This document shows, piece after piece, positions 47,053 to 55,612 of a DNA stretch of 64,000 nt (the first letter of the stretch is position 1; the number at the start of each line of letters is the position of its first letter). Origin of the DNA: Planctomycetia bacterium (GTDB taxonomy: Bacteria; Planctomycetota; Planctomycetia; Pirellulales; Thermoguttaceae). The DNA lies in the NCBI GenBank assembly GCA_030539295.1, contig JAUNSJ010000020.1:1-64000 (forward strand). Direction: 5' to 3'. The notes under the pieces were generated by a model. The model had not been told where the DNA came from. It ran no database searches and worked only from the letters and a program-made list of their open reading frames with translations. The position numbers and the translations under genes were made by a program.

Positions 47053-47949
47053 TCAGGTGTCTGATCGACTCTTGAACAACCATTGGAAACATTCAAAGGA
47101 TGAACAAAAGCAGTAAATATGCTTCACGCCCCAAATAACACTTTGAACTATTACACAAATTATTGTCCAATTAATCCATCCAAGCAACTGGACAATAAAA
47201 ATCGGCCCTACAATGAAATGAAAACGATAACAAACGAACGATGGTTCGTGTATAAACAACCATTGGACGTGGGCAAACGTAAGGTCCGCCGCATGAGTGT
47301 ACAAGACTCCGAGTGGAAAATCCAGAAGATAGAATAGACACCACTGTGGGAGGGGGTTATAAACGGTATATTTTTCCAAGTGGTCTTGACCTGCTGCAGG
47401 AGCACCCCAAATTGCGAAAAAAATAATTACGACCGCTAGATGAATCCAAAAAACGACGACCGCAGTTTCGAAGAAACTCCAAGTATTTTTAGATACCGGA
47501 GCATTCTTCTTTAATCGTGGTTCTCGTTCTTTTAAACATATTAAATTAATGGCCGATCGAAGTAGCGTGAGTAATATACGCAAGGATTCGCTTAAGAAAA
47601 ACCAAATCAAAGTCCAATGAATCCAACCTGTTATTTGAAATATAAAGGCAGGTATGACAATGCAATCCAAATAGTCGTTGCCTGTTGTAGTATTCGGAAT
47701 AAATGAAAGTAAATATGTTGCAAGTGGAAAGTCTAACAAGAAGAAAAATATCCAGCCTTCGACAGTTTCACCAAATTCATGATTTGAGTTACAATCACAA
47801 TATACCAAGGCACTAAGCAATAGTACCGGGATGAAGTGAAGCAAAAAAATAATTTTTGATGCTTTTGAAAAAAACATGTTTAGGCCCCTTTGTCTACGTT
47901 GTGCTATAAATAATTTTGTACGATAAAAAACAGAGTGAACGTTTTTCAT
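47053..47949 (-). CDS. Membrane protein with an internal duplication, 298 aa
   Basis: About six to eight hydrophobic segments. The two halves are copies of one module: GWIFFFLLDFPLATYLLSFI...IPAFIFQITGWIHWTLIW matches WCLFYLLDFPLGVLYTHAA...VGPIFIVQLLGWINWTIIC. Its ATG overlaps the stop of a 56-aa leader ORF (47946-48116) as ATGA. The leader has the shared island promoter. By position it is a candidate immunity protein for an RHS-type toxin that is no longer present. I do not recognise the family. Confidence 0.7.
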   Translation of the reverse strand: MKNVHSVFYRTKLFIAQRRQRGLNMFFSKASKIIFLLHFIPVLLLSALVYCDCNSNHEFGETVEGWIFFFLLDFPLATYLLSFIPNTTTGNDYLDCIVIPAFIFQITGWIHWTLIWFFLSESLRILLTLLRSAINLICLKEREPRLKKNAPVSKNTWSFFETAVVVFWIHLAVVIIFFAIWGAPAAGQDHLEKYTVYNPLPQWCLFYLLDFPLGVLYTHAADLTFAHVQWLFIHEPSFVCYRFHFIVGPIFIVQLLGWINWTIICVIVQSVIWGVKHIYCFCSSFECFQWLFKSRSDT

Positions 47950-48116
47950 GAAGTATTCTTATCTAACGTGAAGTGGTTTAAAGTAGTCCCAAGAGGCTGG
48001 AGAAAAAATGGGTCGGGACGCATAGTGACAGTTTTTCGACGTTTGTGGACGGAGAATCTCCCCAGCGACCAGAGTCGGCTAAAAAAAGTGTTATGGCTGT
48101 GGTGCGTGGTTTTCAT
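47946..48116 (-). CDS. 56-aa leader ORF of the RHS promoter cassette
   Basis: This ORF begins MKTTHHSHNTFFSRLWSLGR, identical over its first about 20 codons to the start of the RHS pseudogene at 49989. The sequence then diverges to a short tail. Its ATG lies six bases after the -10 box TAAAAT. It is coupled to the downstream membrane gene by ATGA. It looks like an RHS gene whose body has been deleted between leader and immunity gene. Confidence 0.5.
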   Translation of the reverse strand: MKTTHHSHNTFFSRLWSLGRFSVHKRRKTVTMRPDPFFLQPLGTTLNHFTLDKNTS

Positions 48117-48198
48117 AGCTCTATTTTACCCTGTGGAAAATCGGGTGTCAATCATGCAAATTCCAAGTTGTGGTTTTTTGTCAAATTATTGGTGTAAA
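48034..48198. repeat. 165-bp direct repeat, left copy (promoter-leader cassette)
   Basis: Matches 49907-50072 with a few substitutions and one single-base indel, 1.87 kb away. It holds a minus-strand promoter and the first codons of the leader ORF. Confidence 0.85.
48123..48151 (-). promoter_or_regulatory. Cassette promoter, copy 1
   Basis: Minus strand: consensus TTGACA (48146-48151), 17-base spacer, TAAAAT (48123-48128). The ATG of the leader ORF follows six bases later, so the transcript would be leaderless or nearly so. Confidence 0.75.
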
Positions 48199-48293
48199 AG
48201 TCGAGCAAGCCTCTGTTTAACGGTCGGTGGACTTGCACGCTAAAAAATTCTGGGATGTGACGTCTTGCGACCAATTATTTCTCGTGCCCATTT

Positions 48294-48893
48294 TTATAAA
48301 AGCAATTTATCTTCCGATTCTTGCTCTTTTTTACCCTCCGACTTTTTGCGTTCAGACGTTTGATTTACTCCCTGAGAACCATTGCGCTCGTCCACGTCCT
48401 GACATTTGATAGACATTTTGGCGGATTCATCAAAAAATTTTGTTATCATTTCTTCAATATTACCTGAGTTTCCTCCTAAATAAAGTATTGAGTCAACAAG
48501 AAGTAAAATTCTGTCATCAGTATAGTAGAGCTTAATTTGCAAAGGTCTACTACTCGGTTGAGTGATTATCTCACAGTCGAACCGCTCGAAATTTTGATTT
48601 TCTGGAATACCACGGGAACTGTGATTGTTAGTGCACACATCAATTGGACTCATCATCCCCAGAAGAATTCGGGCATTTTGAGGATTGAGATCAACACTAT
48701 CACGATAACGTTGTATCGTAAACCCATTTTCAGGGCGATAATTTTCTGCCAGCCTCATAAAGAATCTTGCATCAAGTTCTTGCGGCGGTATTTCGCAAAG
48801 GTGAGAGTAAAATCTTGATATGCACAGTAAAAACAATGACATGAACACGATAACCATATATAATATAAATCTTTTTTTAATCATAATGTTCAT
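48294..48893 (-). CDS. Membrane-anchored protein of unknown function, 199 aa
   Basis: One N-terminal membrane helix (FILYMVIVFMSLFLLCISRFY) is followed by about 125 residues of likely extracytoplasmic domain with many charged and aromatic residues. A Lys/Glu/Ser-rich tail ends the protein. It lies downstream of the RHS pseudogene at 49210-49989 on the same strand, separated by about 315 bases. It could be that gene's immunity partner by position only. An in-frame ATG at 48884 is an alternative start. I do not recognise the family. Confidence 0.55.
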   Translation of the reverse strand: MNIMIKKRFILYMVIVFMSLFLLCISRFYSHLCEIPPQELDARFFMRLAENYRPENGFTIQRYRDSVDLNPQNARILLGMMSPIDVCTNNHSSRGIPENQNFERFDCEIITQPSSRPLQIKLYYTDDRILLLVDSILYLGGNSGNIEEMITKFFDESAKMSIKCQDVDERNGSQGVNQTSERKKSEGKKEQESEDKLLL

Positions 48894-49209
48894 CGGCAGT
48901 CGCCGTCCTTAACCGTCGTGTGTAATACAAGTTACAGGTAATAAATTTTAAAATTTCATGGTTTACGCAGTATATTGAAAAAGCAGGCTGCCCAAGAGAT
49001 TTTCTGATGCATCCTCGGGTGATAAAGCGTAAGCAGCTTCTTACATTCCGCGTCTTTTGTATGTCAGTGGATGCCTGAATACCGGAAACAACACTTTCTC
49101 TTGAGCCGCTTATACTTTTTTGGACAATTCGTGACAGTTTTGCTATCTTTGATTTGTCTCGTCCAAAAGGCATTCATGTATACTGTGTGGAAGGGGCACG
49201 CCCCGGGTT
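48894..49209. other. Gap between the RHS pseudogene and the 199-aa gene
   Basis: About 315 bases. Open frames of up to 98 codons exist on the minus strand but show no family similarity. This may be the decayed toxin tip of the RHS gene. Confidence 0.35.
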
Positions 49210-49989
49210 CTACGTCATAAGGATCTCCTGTATGTATCTAAAGGGATTCGAGTTTCCATCTCCAAAAACATAAATATCCAGTTTAAATATCCCATACAAA
49301 CCGCCTGAGGTTTGGATAATAATTCCGGTTTCGGTAGAGCATAAAGCCAGCTTCGCTATCGTAGCCCTGACCGATGAAGATGCTCGTCCAGGCATGGGCA
49401 CTTGTGGCTCTTGTTGTTGCGAAGCCGCCTGTGAATGTGTTGGTGGGACGAACGCGTTATAATTGTAACGATCCTGTACTACGCCATCGGAATCGGTTAG
49501 GTTGAAGACGTTCCTATTGGGGCCGGCGAGGCTGTAGAGACGCTCGTCCAAGGTACCACCGTTATTCGTGTCGCGGTTGCGACAGACTAAAAGGTTTCTG
49601 GAGCGGTTGCCGCAGAGGTCGACCATTTCTGGGATGCTTGATAAGTCTTCATACGATTCCAGCTCTCGCCCGTTTTCATTGAAGAAGTGGCGAGTTACTG
49701 TTACGCCGAGCGTTTTCTTGACGTTATGGTTTTGCGAGTTGTATTGGTAGCTGGCGGCGTTGTCGTTGACGCTGGTGAATCTGCCCCGCGCGTCGTGGGT
49801 GTAGTATTCGTCGAAGACCTGGCCCAGGCGGGTTGTGGCAGAGTCTTCTGGATAGGTGCGATTTCCTGCGTAGTCGCAACCGTGCTGCATACAGACACCG
49901 TTACGATTTCGGCGTTTGTGGGCGGAGAATCTCCCCAGCGACCAGAGTCGGCTAAAAAAAGTGTTATGGCTGTGGTGCGTGGTTTTCAT
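49210..49989 (-). pseudogene. RHS/YD-repeat protein fragment, frameshifted
   Basis: The open frame reads YD-repeat sequence (YYTHDARGRFTSVNDNAASYQYN, then RYNYNAF). The RHS core then appears in another frame near 49320-49400 (FIGQGYDSEAGFMLYRNR and YYPNLRRFVWDI), followed by a stop. The core end comes back in the first frame (LDIYVFGDGNSNPFRYI). At least two frameshifts are needed, so the gene is broken. RHS proteins form shells around C-terminal toxins. The 5' end is the shared leader MKTTHHSHNTFFSRLW with its promoter. The N-terminal bulk of a normal RHS protein is missing, so this is a leader joined to a late part of the gene. Confidence 0.8.
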
Positions 49990-50072
49990 AGCTCTATTTT
50001 ACCCTGTGGAAAATCGGGTGTCAATCATGCAAATACCAAGTTGTGGTTTTTTTGCCAAATTATTGGTGTAAA
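49907..50072. repeat. Direct repeat, right copy (promoter-leader cassette)
   Basis: Second copy of 48034-48198, 166 bases, with the same promoter and leader codons. Confidence 0.85.
49996..50024 (-). promoter_or_regulatory. Cassette promoter, copy 2
   Basis: Minus strand: TTGACA (50019-50024), 17-base spacer, TAAAAT (49996-50001), ATG of the RHS pseudogene six bases later at 49989. Confidence 0.75.
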
Positions 50073-50272
50073 TATTGAGTGAACCTCAGTTTAGTGGTCG
50101 TAGCAGACGCTCACGTCGAAATTTGCGGCGACTTGCCGCCTTTGAACCATTTCTCGCGTTTGCTTTCATAAACGTTGCCTGACGGTCAGCCTTCGCTATT
50201 TTGTGCTCACCGACTCATTGTGTTCTGGTGTTGGTCAATGTGTGACACCTCGTTGGCAACATTCAGCCCGAC

Positions 50273-50452
50273 CTCGAAGCAAAACATCATCGAACAGTGG
50301 GCACCTTTTGGGCATCTCGGGGTCATTTTTGATAGAAATTGCATTAACACAATGTCAAGAAATAAACAAAGGTACCGCGATCTACGGTACCTTTGAATTG
50401 CGTTTGAATGAGAATGTCGGGGCTCGAACCCGAGACCTACGGATTAAAAGTC
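50273..50452. repeat. 180-bp direct repeat, left copy with partial tRNA-Lys (att candidate)
   Basis: Matches 54170-54349 without gaps at about 170 of 180 positions, 3897 bases away. It carries tRNA-Lys from nucleotide 30 (anticodon stem) to the 3' end plus 136 bases downstream, including the hairpin terminator (50367-50393) and the GGTGCCC repeats. The 5' part of the tRNA is absent, so it is not a working tRNA. This is the standard look of an attachment site pair. Confidence 0.85.
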
Positions 50453-50658
50453 TAAACTCGAAGTTTCATGACAAAACATGAAGACATTTGCTCAAGCCAT
50501 TGTGTTTGCAGTAGATACGTCATATCTTTCGGCGTGCTCGGGACTTACGATAACTTTTCTAGCCACCCATATCGAACCACATTGTATAGATCACGGGCGT
50601 CCGAATCGGGCACCTCGCCGGTTAATGACCACGGACGTCACCTTTCTGGGCACCTCGC

Positions 50659-50901
50659 ATGAGTGAATTAAACAACATGACAACAAGTCTCAACGGTCGA
50701 ACTCCGAACGAAGTGTTCTTCCGTCGCCGAGCGAAGAACACCTTGCCAAGAATTGAAACGCGTCCTTCGGTTGGGCATTCGACTCCTTGCGCTTCGCCAA
50801 GAATGATGATCGCAGGTAAAGCTGGAGCGAGAGTCAAAGCTCGGATCGAGTTCATGGAAGGACGAAGTCACCTGCCAGTCCTGCACATCGAACGAATATA
50901 A
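50659..50901 (+). pseudogene. C-terminal fragment of an integrase-core (rve) transposase
   Basis: The translation LNGRTPNEVFFRR, then PRIETRP, CASPRMMIAGKAGARVKARIEF and EGRSHLPVLHIERI matches the C-terminal end of a planctomycete DDE/rve transposase family, as I recall it. The upstream part with the catalytic DDE residues is missing, so this is a remnant. It lies just inside the left copy of the tRNA-Lys repeat. Confidence 0.65.
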
Positions 50902-50983
50902 ATTTACCTGATTGCCAAATATCATTTGGTCGACAGGAGCGGTATGCGCTCACGTCGAAAATTCTCTCTATTCTCCGTAGCTC

Positions 50984-51109
50984 TTGGGAAAATATATCGT
51001 TATCATTTTCATAATCGCTACCTGTCGTCCGGTTTCTGCGTTTTCCCTTTCTCTGACTCTTGATTTTCAGGTGTCTGATCACCACCTGAAAAGTCATTGG
51101 ACATATTCA
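50984..51109. repeat. About 125-bp repeat, copy X (gene-end element)
   Basis: About 85 percent identical by eye to 52123-52246. It ends just after the stop codon of a minus-strand gene. It holds an inverted repeat read on the minus strand as TTTTCAGGTG...CACCTGAAAA. A shorter third copy lies at about 47050-47100. None has a T tract, so it is a terminator-like or recombination element. Confidence 0.7.
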
Positions 51110-51517
51110 AGGATATGCAATCATTAAGATTGTATATATTATCATTAGTATAATTATAAACAAACACATTAATCCTACAAAAACCAAATCCTTCATATCT
51201 TTCTTATTACATTTTTTAGATGCAAATATTCTCATTCCATATTTTGGATGTTTATATCCATTAACAATTATGGAAATATATAATGAAAAAAGCCAAGGAA
51301 TAATGATTATTCTAATTGTGTCGGGATAAGTTTGTGGCGTTCGGAATCGCCACAGAATAGGAAACAAAAATAAATAACAAAGGATTGTAGTGACAATTAA
51401 CGCAGTCAATGATATTTTATTATTTTTTGAAACCTGCTTTAATGATATAAGCATTATATACGATATGCATACAATGCTAACTACTAAAAATATATTAATT
51501 AAAACATGAACTATCAT
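51107..51517 (-). CDS. Small membrane protein, 136 aa, coupled to an RHS remnant
   Basis: Four hydrophobic segments: VLINIFLVVSIVCISYIMLI, LTALIVTTILCYLFLFPIL, IIIIPWLFSLYISIIVNG and LVFVGLMCLFIIILMIIYTILMIA. The gene is markedly AT-rich. Its ATG overlaps the stop of the RHS remnant (51514-52059) as ATGA, so the two are translated together. A membrane protein directly coupled to an RHS C-terminal region is the usual layout of an immunity gene. Family unknown. Confidence 0.7.
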   Translation of the reverse strand: MIVHVLINIFLVVSIVCISYIMLISLKQVSKNNKISLTALIVTTILCYLFLFPILWRFRTPQTYPDTIRIIIIPWLFSLYISIIVNGYKHPKYGMRIFASKKCNKKDMKDLVFVGLMCLFIIILMIIYTILMIAYP

Positions 51518-52059
51518 CGGGGGTCTGTTGCCTTATCTTTAAGATGTTTTTCGATATTTGGACAAAAACACATTTGCATGAACAAACGATTTTTCGCTAT
51601 TATACCATAACAAGTAAATACACGACTCTTACTGACACATTCCATAGAGTACCCCATATCAAGTCCCATAATGTGAGCAACTATACTTATATAATCCTCA
51701 GCCTCCTCAGCCGCATACGCCACATAGCCTGTGGTTGATGTATTGACCGCTCCGTCGAGGTTCGAGTAGAGACGGGAGAGATTCCGGTTCCAATCGTATT
51801 CGTAACGAAGCTGGTTAATAACGCTGTTGTTCGCGTCCAGTAATGATGCCGTTTCCAAGGCACCGAACCAGTTATAAGTTTTTGCAATTTTACGCACGGT
51901 GCCGTCGATACCGCTGCCCAGCGTGGTAACGGAGTCGGCGATTTGACGTCGCTGGTTATCGTAAGTGTACGTGTGCACCGTGCCGTTTTGGACAGAGAAT
52001 CTCCCCGGCAGTCTGAATCTCCTTGATGAATTACTCCGAATGTACCGTTTTGTTTCCAT
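51514..52059 (-). CDS. RHS/YD-repeat fragment with its own promoter and variable C-terminus
   Basis: A 181-aa ORF. Residues 1-30 are a cassette leader (METKRYIRSNSSRRFRLPGR, then FSVQNG). YD-repeat sequence follows (TYTYDNQRRQIADSVTTLG, then YEYDWNRNLSRLYSNLDG). The last about 60 residues (EEAEDYISIVAHIMGLDM onward) are unrelated and rich in Cys and Met; they could be a short toxin tip or random read-through. Compared with a normal RHS protein of over 1000 residues it lacks the shell and the core motif. The promoter has consensus boxes six bases before the ATG. Confidence 0.65.
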   Translation of the reverse strand: METKRYIRSNSSRRFRLPGRFSVQNGTVHTYTYDNQRRQIADSVTTLGSGIDGTVRKIAKTYNWFGALETASLLDANNSVINQLRYEYDWNRNLSRLYSNLDGAVNTSTTGYVAYAAEEAEDYISIVAHIMGLDMGYSMECVSKSRVFTCYGIIAKNRLFMQMCFCPNIEKHLKDKATDPR

Positions 52060-52065
52060 ATCTTT

Positions 52066-52094
52066 ATTTTACCCTATCACAATTCGCATGTCAA
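52066..52094 (-). promoter_or_regulatory. Cassette promoter, copy 3
   Basis: Minus strand: TTGACA (52089-52094), 17-base spacer, TAAAAT (52066-52071), ATG six bases later at 52059. The spacer differs from copies 1 and 2, but the geometry is identical. Confidence 0.75.
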
Positions 52095-52122
52095 TCGTGT
52101 AAATGTGATTTTATAAAAGTTT

Positions 52123-52246
52123 TTGGGAAACATATAGTTTTTATTTTCATAAGCGTGACCTGTCGTCCGTTTTCTGCGTTTTCCCTTCCCCTGACTCTTG
52201 ATTTTCAGGTGTCTGATCAACGCATGAAAAGTTATTGGACATATTC
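52123..52246. repeat. About 125-bp repeat, copy Y (gene-end element)
   Basis: Second copy of the element at 50984-51109, lying just downstream of the DUF1559-like lipoprotein gene on the minus strand. Its hairpin arms are less perfect than in copy X. Confidence 0.7.
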
Positions 52247-52284
52247 ACACATTCATAGGTACACATATTCAATACATTCAGCTA

Positions 52285-53286
52285 CTACTCAAAGCATACA
52301 ATCCTATTAGTTAGTCGCACCACCTTTTTCCCCAAGTAATTTCGATTCGACATATTGATTAATTGCTCCTGTGTCAGGTATTTATTGAGCAATCCAACTT
52401 TATAACGAGCAGCGGCGCAAATATAAAAATCGTGGTTTTTATCGGTATGCCTTGGCGTGGTTGTGATTTTATTAAAGAAATCACCATTTGTTATTTCTTC
52501 AAGCGTTAATTCACCATCCGGTTTCATCCAACAAACGGGTTCATTCCTTTCGATTACAAAAATGGTATTGTTTGTGTCCTTAATATCTTTGATAGGTAAT
52601 CCCTTCCCATGTTGTGAATCAATTCCCACTAAAGGGAAAGCCGTATTATCACCCGTTATGACAGTATAACACGTAGTATCGACTCTTTCAATGTTTTGCT
52701 GAACGTTTGAAAAATATTCCTGGCTCAAGCAAAGATAATCTTGCGGAATCTGATCGTGAAATTGCCGATTCCATTCGCTATCCCAAGGCTCATTAAGCCG
52801 TATTTTTTCGTAAAAATACCATAAATTTTCCTGGCGAAGGAAATATGGGAGGATCAGGACTCGCCAGGAATGAAGTGGCTTTCCATTTTCATCTGTGGAA
52901 TAAACGGGAGGTAAATATCCGTCATGAGCTTCTGCATAACGGTTCAAAGCTTCACTAATTCTACCGAGGTGACGAATACAAGTTGCTTTATTATATTCTG
53001 ATCGATAACCCAAAGACTCATTATAGGAGAATTCCGTATAATTGATGTCGTCTCTTTTTAGACGCAAAGAAGAGGATGTTTCCATTTCATGGCCTGGTTT
53101 CCATTCGTGGATTCCGTTTGTGTTTTGTGGACAACCTGTATTGGAGATCAAGATTGTCAACAAAAAGGTTATTAACAAAAAATTCAAGAAACTACTATAT
53201 GATTTATAAAAAATATTCATCTGCATAATCCTTTTTATGTTGCTGTTAACTAATGCGCCAAAAATATTCAAATCCTTCGAGCACAC
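52285..53286 (-). CDS. DUF1559-like lipoprotein, 333 aa
   Basis: The N-terminus carries a lipoprotein signal (FLLITFLLTILISNTGC, lipobox SNTGC), so the protein is probably anchored to a membrane. The DUF1559 core follows: LHSWRVLILPYFLRQENLWYFYEKIRLNEPWDSEWNRQF. Then come IFVIERNEPVCWMKPDGELTLEEI and a tail that does not look like DUF1559. It is related to the gene at 45933-47027. The prepilin leader is missing. A start downstream, at MQMNIFYKSY (about 53220), is plausible because it puts the signal peptide close to the N-terminus. Confidence 0.75.
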   Translation of the reverse strand: MCSKDLNIFGALVNSNIKRIMQMNIFYKSYSSFLNFLLITFLLTILISNTGCPQNTNGIHEWKPGHEMETSSSLRLKRDDINYTEFSYNESLGYRSEYNKATCIRHLGRISEALNRYAEAHDGYLPPVYSTDENGKPLHSWRVLILPYFLRQENLWYFYEKIRLNEPWDSEWNRQFHDQIPQDYLCLSQEYFSNVQQNIERVDTTCYTVITGDNTAFPLVGIDSQHGKGLPIKDIKDTNNTIFVIERNEPVCWMKPDGELTLEEITNGDFFNKITTTPRHTDKNHDFYICAAARYKVGLLNKYLTQEQLINMSNRNYLGKKVVRLTNRIVCFE

Positions 53287-53632
53287 TTGACATATAATGT
53301 TTTGTGAGAGCTGGTCTGAATATTGGATTGGTTAGGGTAACAAATTCTCCATTTGTTCTGTCATTAGTGATGAATTGAATACTGTCAAGAAATTCACCGA
53401 ATACTATATATACTGTAACTGGCATCTGTGTTTTCTCAATACAACTGGCGGCATCGTGGTATAGGCATGTCAAAAGCTTCTTGATCTGCCGTATACGCAA
53501 TCTTTACAAGAGTCTCCTTATTATATCCTTACCAGGTATCTTGCAGGCGAAGTACTGATCTACATCAATCGGAATTTGATAATAAGATTTTTTTTGCTCT
53601 TTATACAACATAAATAGTGTTTTCTTATCCAT
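53246..53632 (-). pseudogene. Probable decayed small gene
   Basis: From an ATG at 53632 a 42-residue frame reads MDKKTLFMLYKEQKKSYYQI and on to a TAA at 53504. Protein-like sequence continues in other frames (VKIAYTADQEAFDMPIP, then FGEFLDSIQFITNDRTNGEFV). It reads like one small protein gene broken by frameshifts. I do not recognise it and confidence is low. Confidence 0.35.
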
Positions 53633-53820
53633 CTGAATACCTTTTTTGTTTCCGTGTCATTGCCACCAAGCGTTTAAAACGTGTGTTTGGCTATCTGTGT
53701 CTACCACCTCAAAAAGGTGAGTTCTTCATGATCGATCCATGTATTATAGCTGAAAGAGCGGTATAATCAATATAGCATATAGCCTCCCCAGCAACGGATC
53801 ACACTTTCAGACTTCATTTC

Positions 53821-53854
53821 AAGCCCCGATTCCACATGGTTTCGGGGCTTTTTG
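53821..53854 (+). terminator. Intrinsic terminator
   Basis: AAGCCCCGA pairs with TCGGGGCTT and is followed by TTT. No plus-strand gene ends just before it, so its gene may have been lost. Confidence 0.7.
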
Positions 53855-54169
53855 TGTTTCTTGACCTGATTCACGGCTCCTATTTCGAACAGCGGGTGAC
53901 TGTCGCCAAGTTTTGGTTGGACGGATACTTCTTCGCGGAAAGAGTCAATCGGGCACGTTGTGGCGGATACGGGGTACACTTACGGATTGTTTTCGGCGTA
54001 GGCAAATGAAAAATCGATAGGCCGTTTACGCTAACGGTTCTGACGAAATGGCTCCGTAATGCCGAGCCGGTTATTCCGCTGTTGTGTTATGGGTTCCAAC
54101 ATACTGGCGTCTGGTATTCTTCCGGATTCTGAATCTGTTGCCTGGGCAACGGATTATTTGCACGCCCAT
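53855..54169. other. Region before the right att candidate, no gene seen
   Basis: About 315 bases; no ORF with a ribosome binding site or known family. No integrase sequence is visible here either, although this is where one would be expected next to an att site. Confidence 0.4.
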
Positions 54170-54378
<209 letters not shown>

Positions 54379-54644
54379 AAAGGTCAATTGTGTTTTATTA
54401 TAGTGTTCTTTTTAAATCTGTCTAGTACCCGGAAGGGGCATTTTTGCCGGGTCAACAGGAGGATGCGTCTTCCAAGGCGGCGTCAGCGTTTGAACAGTCC
54501 GCTTCTCGCGACGCAGTTGGGGCGATCGGCCCGTTTTACATAACGCAAAAGCTGTCAGGACAAGTGGGCAATTTCGAAACCGGGACGCAGATAGAAGCGG
54601 GTCGACGACTCACAGAGTAGCGAAACAGGCAGTAGCGTCACAAC
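54379..54644. other. Intergenic region upstream of tRNA-Lys
   Basis: No convincing gene. A CCCGG/CCGGG pairing near 54428-54453 is weak. Confidence 0.35.
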
Positions 54645-54685
54645 AAAAAAAAGACCGAAGAACAGTAGAGTTTTCGGTCTTTTTT
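54645..54685 (-). terminator. Bidirectional terminator after the lipoprotein gene
   Basis: AAAGACCGAA pairs with TTCGGTCTTT, with A runs and T runs on both sides. It follows the lipoprotein stop on the minus strand. Confidence 0.85.
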
Positions 54686-54706
54686 GAAGCTTGTGAAGAA
54701 ATGAGA

Positions 54707-55264
54707 CTAAATTGAGGTCTGCTGGTCCGGGGTGGCAACGGAGTGCAGATGGTCCTTATCAATGTAAATGACCTCACTGGCGTCTTTCTTTTCAATGGTG
54801 TACGGGATCGGCCAGCCAACCCGAATGACCTGCTCGTAGTAGACCGTGCACTTGTAGTGGACATGATGCACCTGGACAGGGCCAACGAGCGGGAAGAAGC
54901 GTGGCGGGTCAGCGTAGTCCGCAATAAGCTCCTTCGTTATCTTCATATTATTGCGATAACGCGTTTCCAGGAAGGGAACACCGCCGTTATTCGGTTTAAC
55001 TTTCTCCAGCAGACGAATGACTTCATCGTCGGACGGCTCGTCCAGCCCCGCAGGTATCGACTCCGTAATAGGAGGCAGGAGCGGGACTTGCGAATAGCGG
55101 TCTTTCTCGAACGCCATGTCCTCGTAAGCTCCTTGAAAATATGGGCTTACCGGAATCGGAATGGAAAGCCACTGTAGCGATGGACCAGGTACACCAATAC
55201 ACCCCGCTGTCAGACTGACCAATGCAGCCAGAGTCAATAACGCTGAAAATCTCACTTTTTTCAT
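54707..55264 (-). CDS. Lipoprotein of unknown function, 185 aa
   Basis: I choose the ATG at 55264 because it follows AAGGAAG and starts a lipoprotein signal (MKKVRFSALLTLAALVSLTAGC, lipobox TAGC). The mature part begins with a Pro-rich segment (GPSLQWLSIPIPVSPYFQ). It then has a compact alpha/beta region with a His/Tyr-rich strand (VQVHHVHYKCTVYYEQVI). Single gene with a strong terminator. I do not recognise the family. Confidence 0.8.
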   Translation of the reverse strand: MKKVRFSALLTLAALVSLTAGCIGVPGPSLQWLSIPIPVSPYFQGAYEDMAFEKDRYSQVPLLPPITESIPAGLDEPSDDEVIRLLEKVKPNNGGVPFLETRYRNNMKITKELIADYADPPRFFPLVGPVQVHHVHYKCTVYYEQVIRVGWPIPYTIEKKDASEVIYIDKDHLHSVATPDQQTSI

Positions 55265-55612
55265 CTTCAAACTTCCTTGATGACTGATTCGCACCCCTGA
55301 ATCCTGCTCCAAGTGGACCAGGGGCCGAAGGCTTTCCTTATTTCCTGACAGGTACTATGAGTCGCTCTAGCACTCTCGACCTGCTCCTCTATTATCGTTC
55401 CTCCACCGCTAAAAACTTGTGGCTTTTTTCGGTTATATTGGTTATTCGTCAAACTTTTTGTCAGATGTTTACGTATTTTTCAAATTCAGATGAAAATTCT
55501 TTATTTAGGGAGAATGAATAGATAAAATACACAAGATGGATAGTATATATGGTGTATACATACTATACGATCGCACCTGGAGTGCGTGCCTTGGAGTGTA
55601 GTGAGAGGATTT
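55265..55612. other. Intergenic region with an imperfect palindrome
   Basis: No gene is seen. At 55541-55565 the arms TAGTATATAT and ATACATACTA match at nine of ten positions around GGTGT, shortly after the stop of the hydrolase gene. There is no T tract. Confidence 0.4.

Noticed and set aside
50281..50452. A second tRNA-Lys gene
   Set aside because: Only nucleotides 30 to the 3' end match; the 5' acceptor strand and D arm are missing, so it cannot fold.
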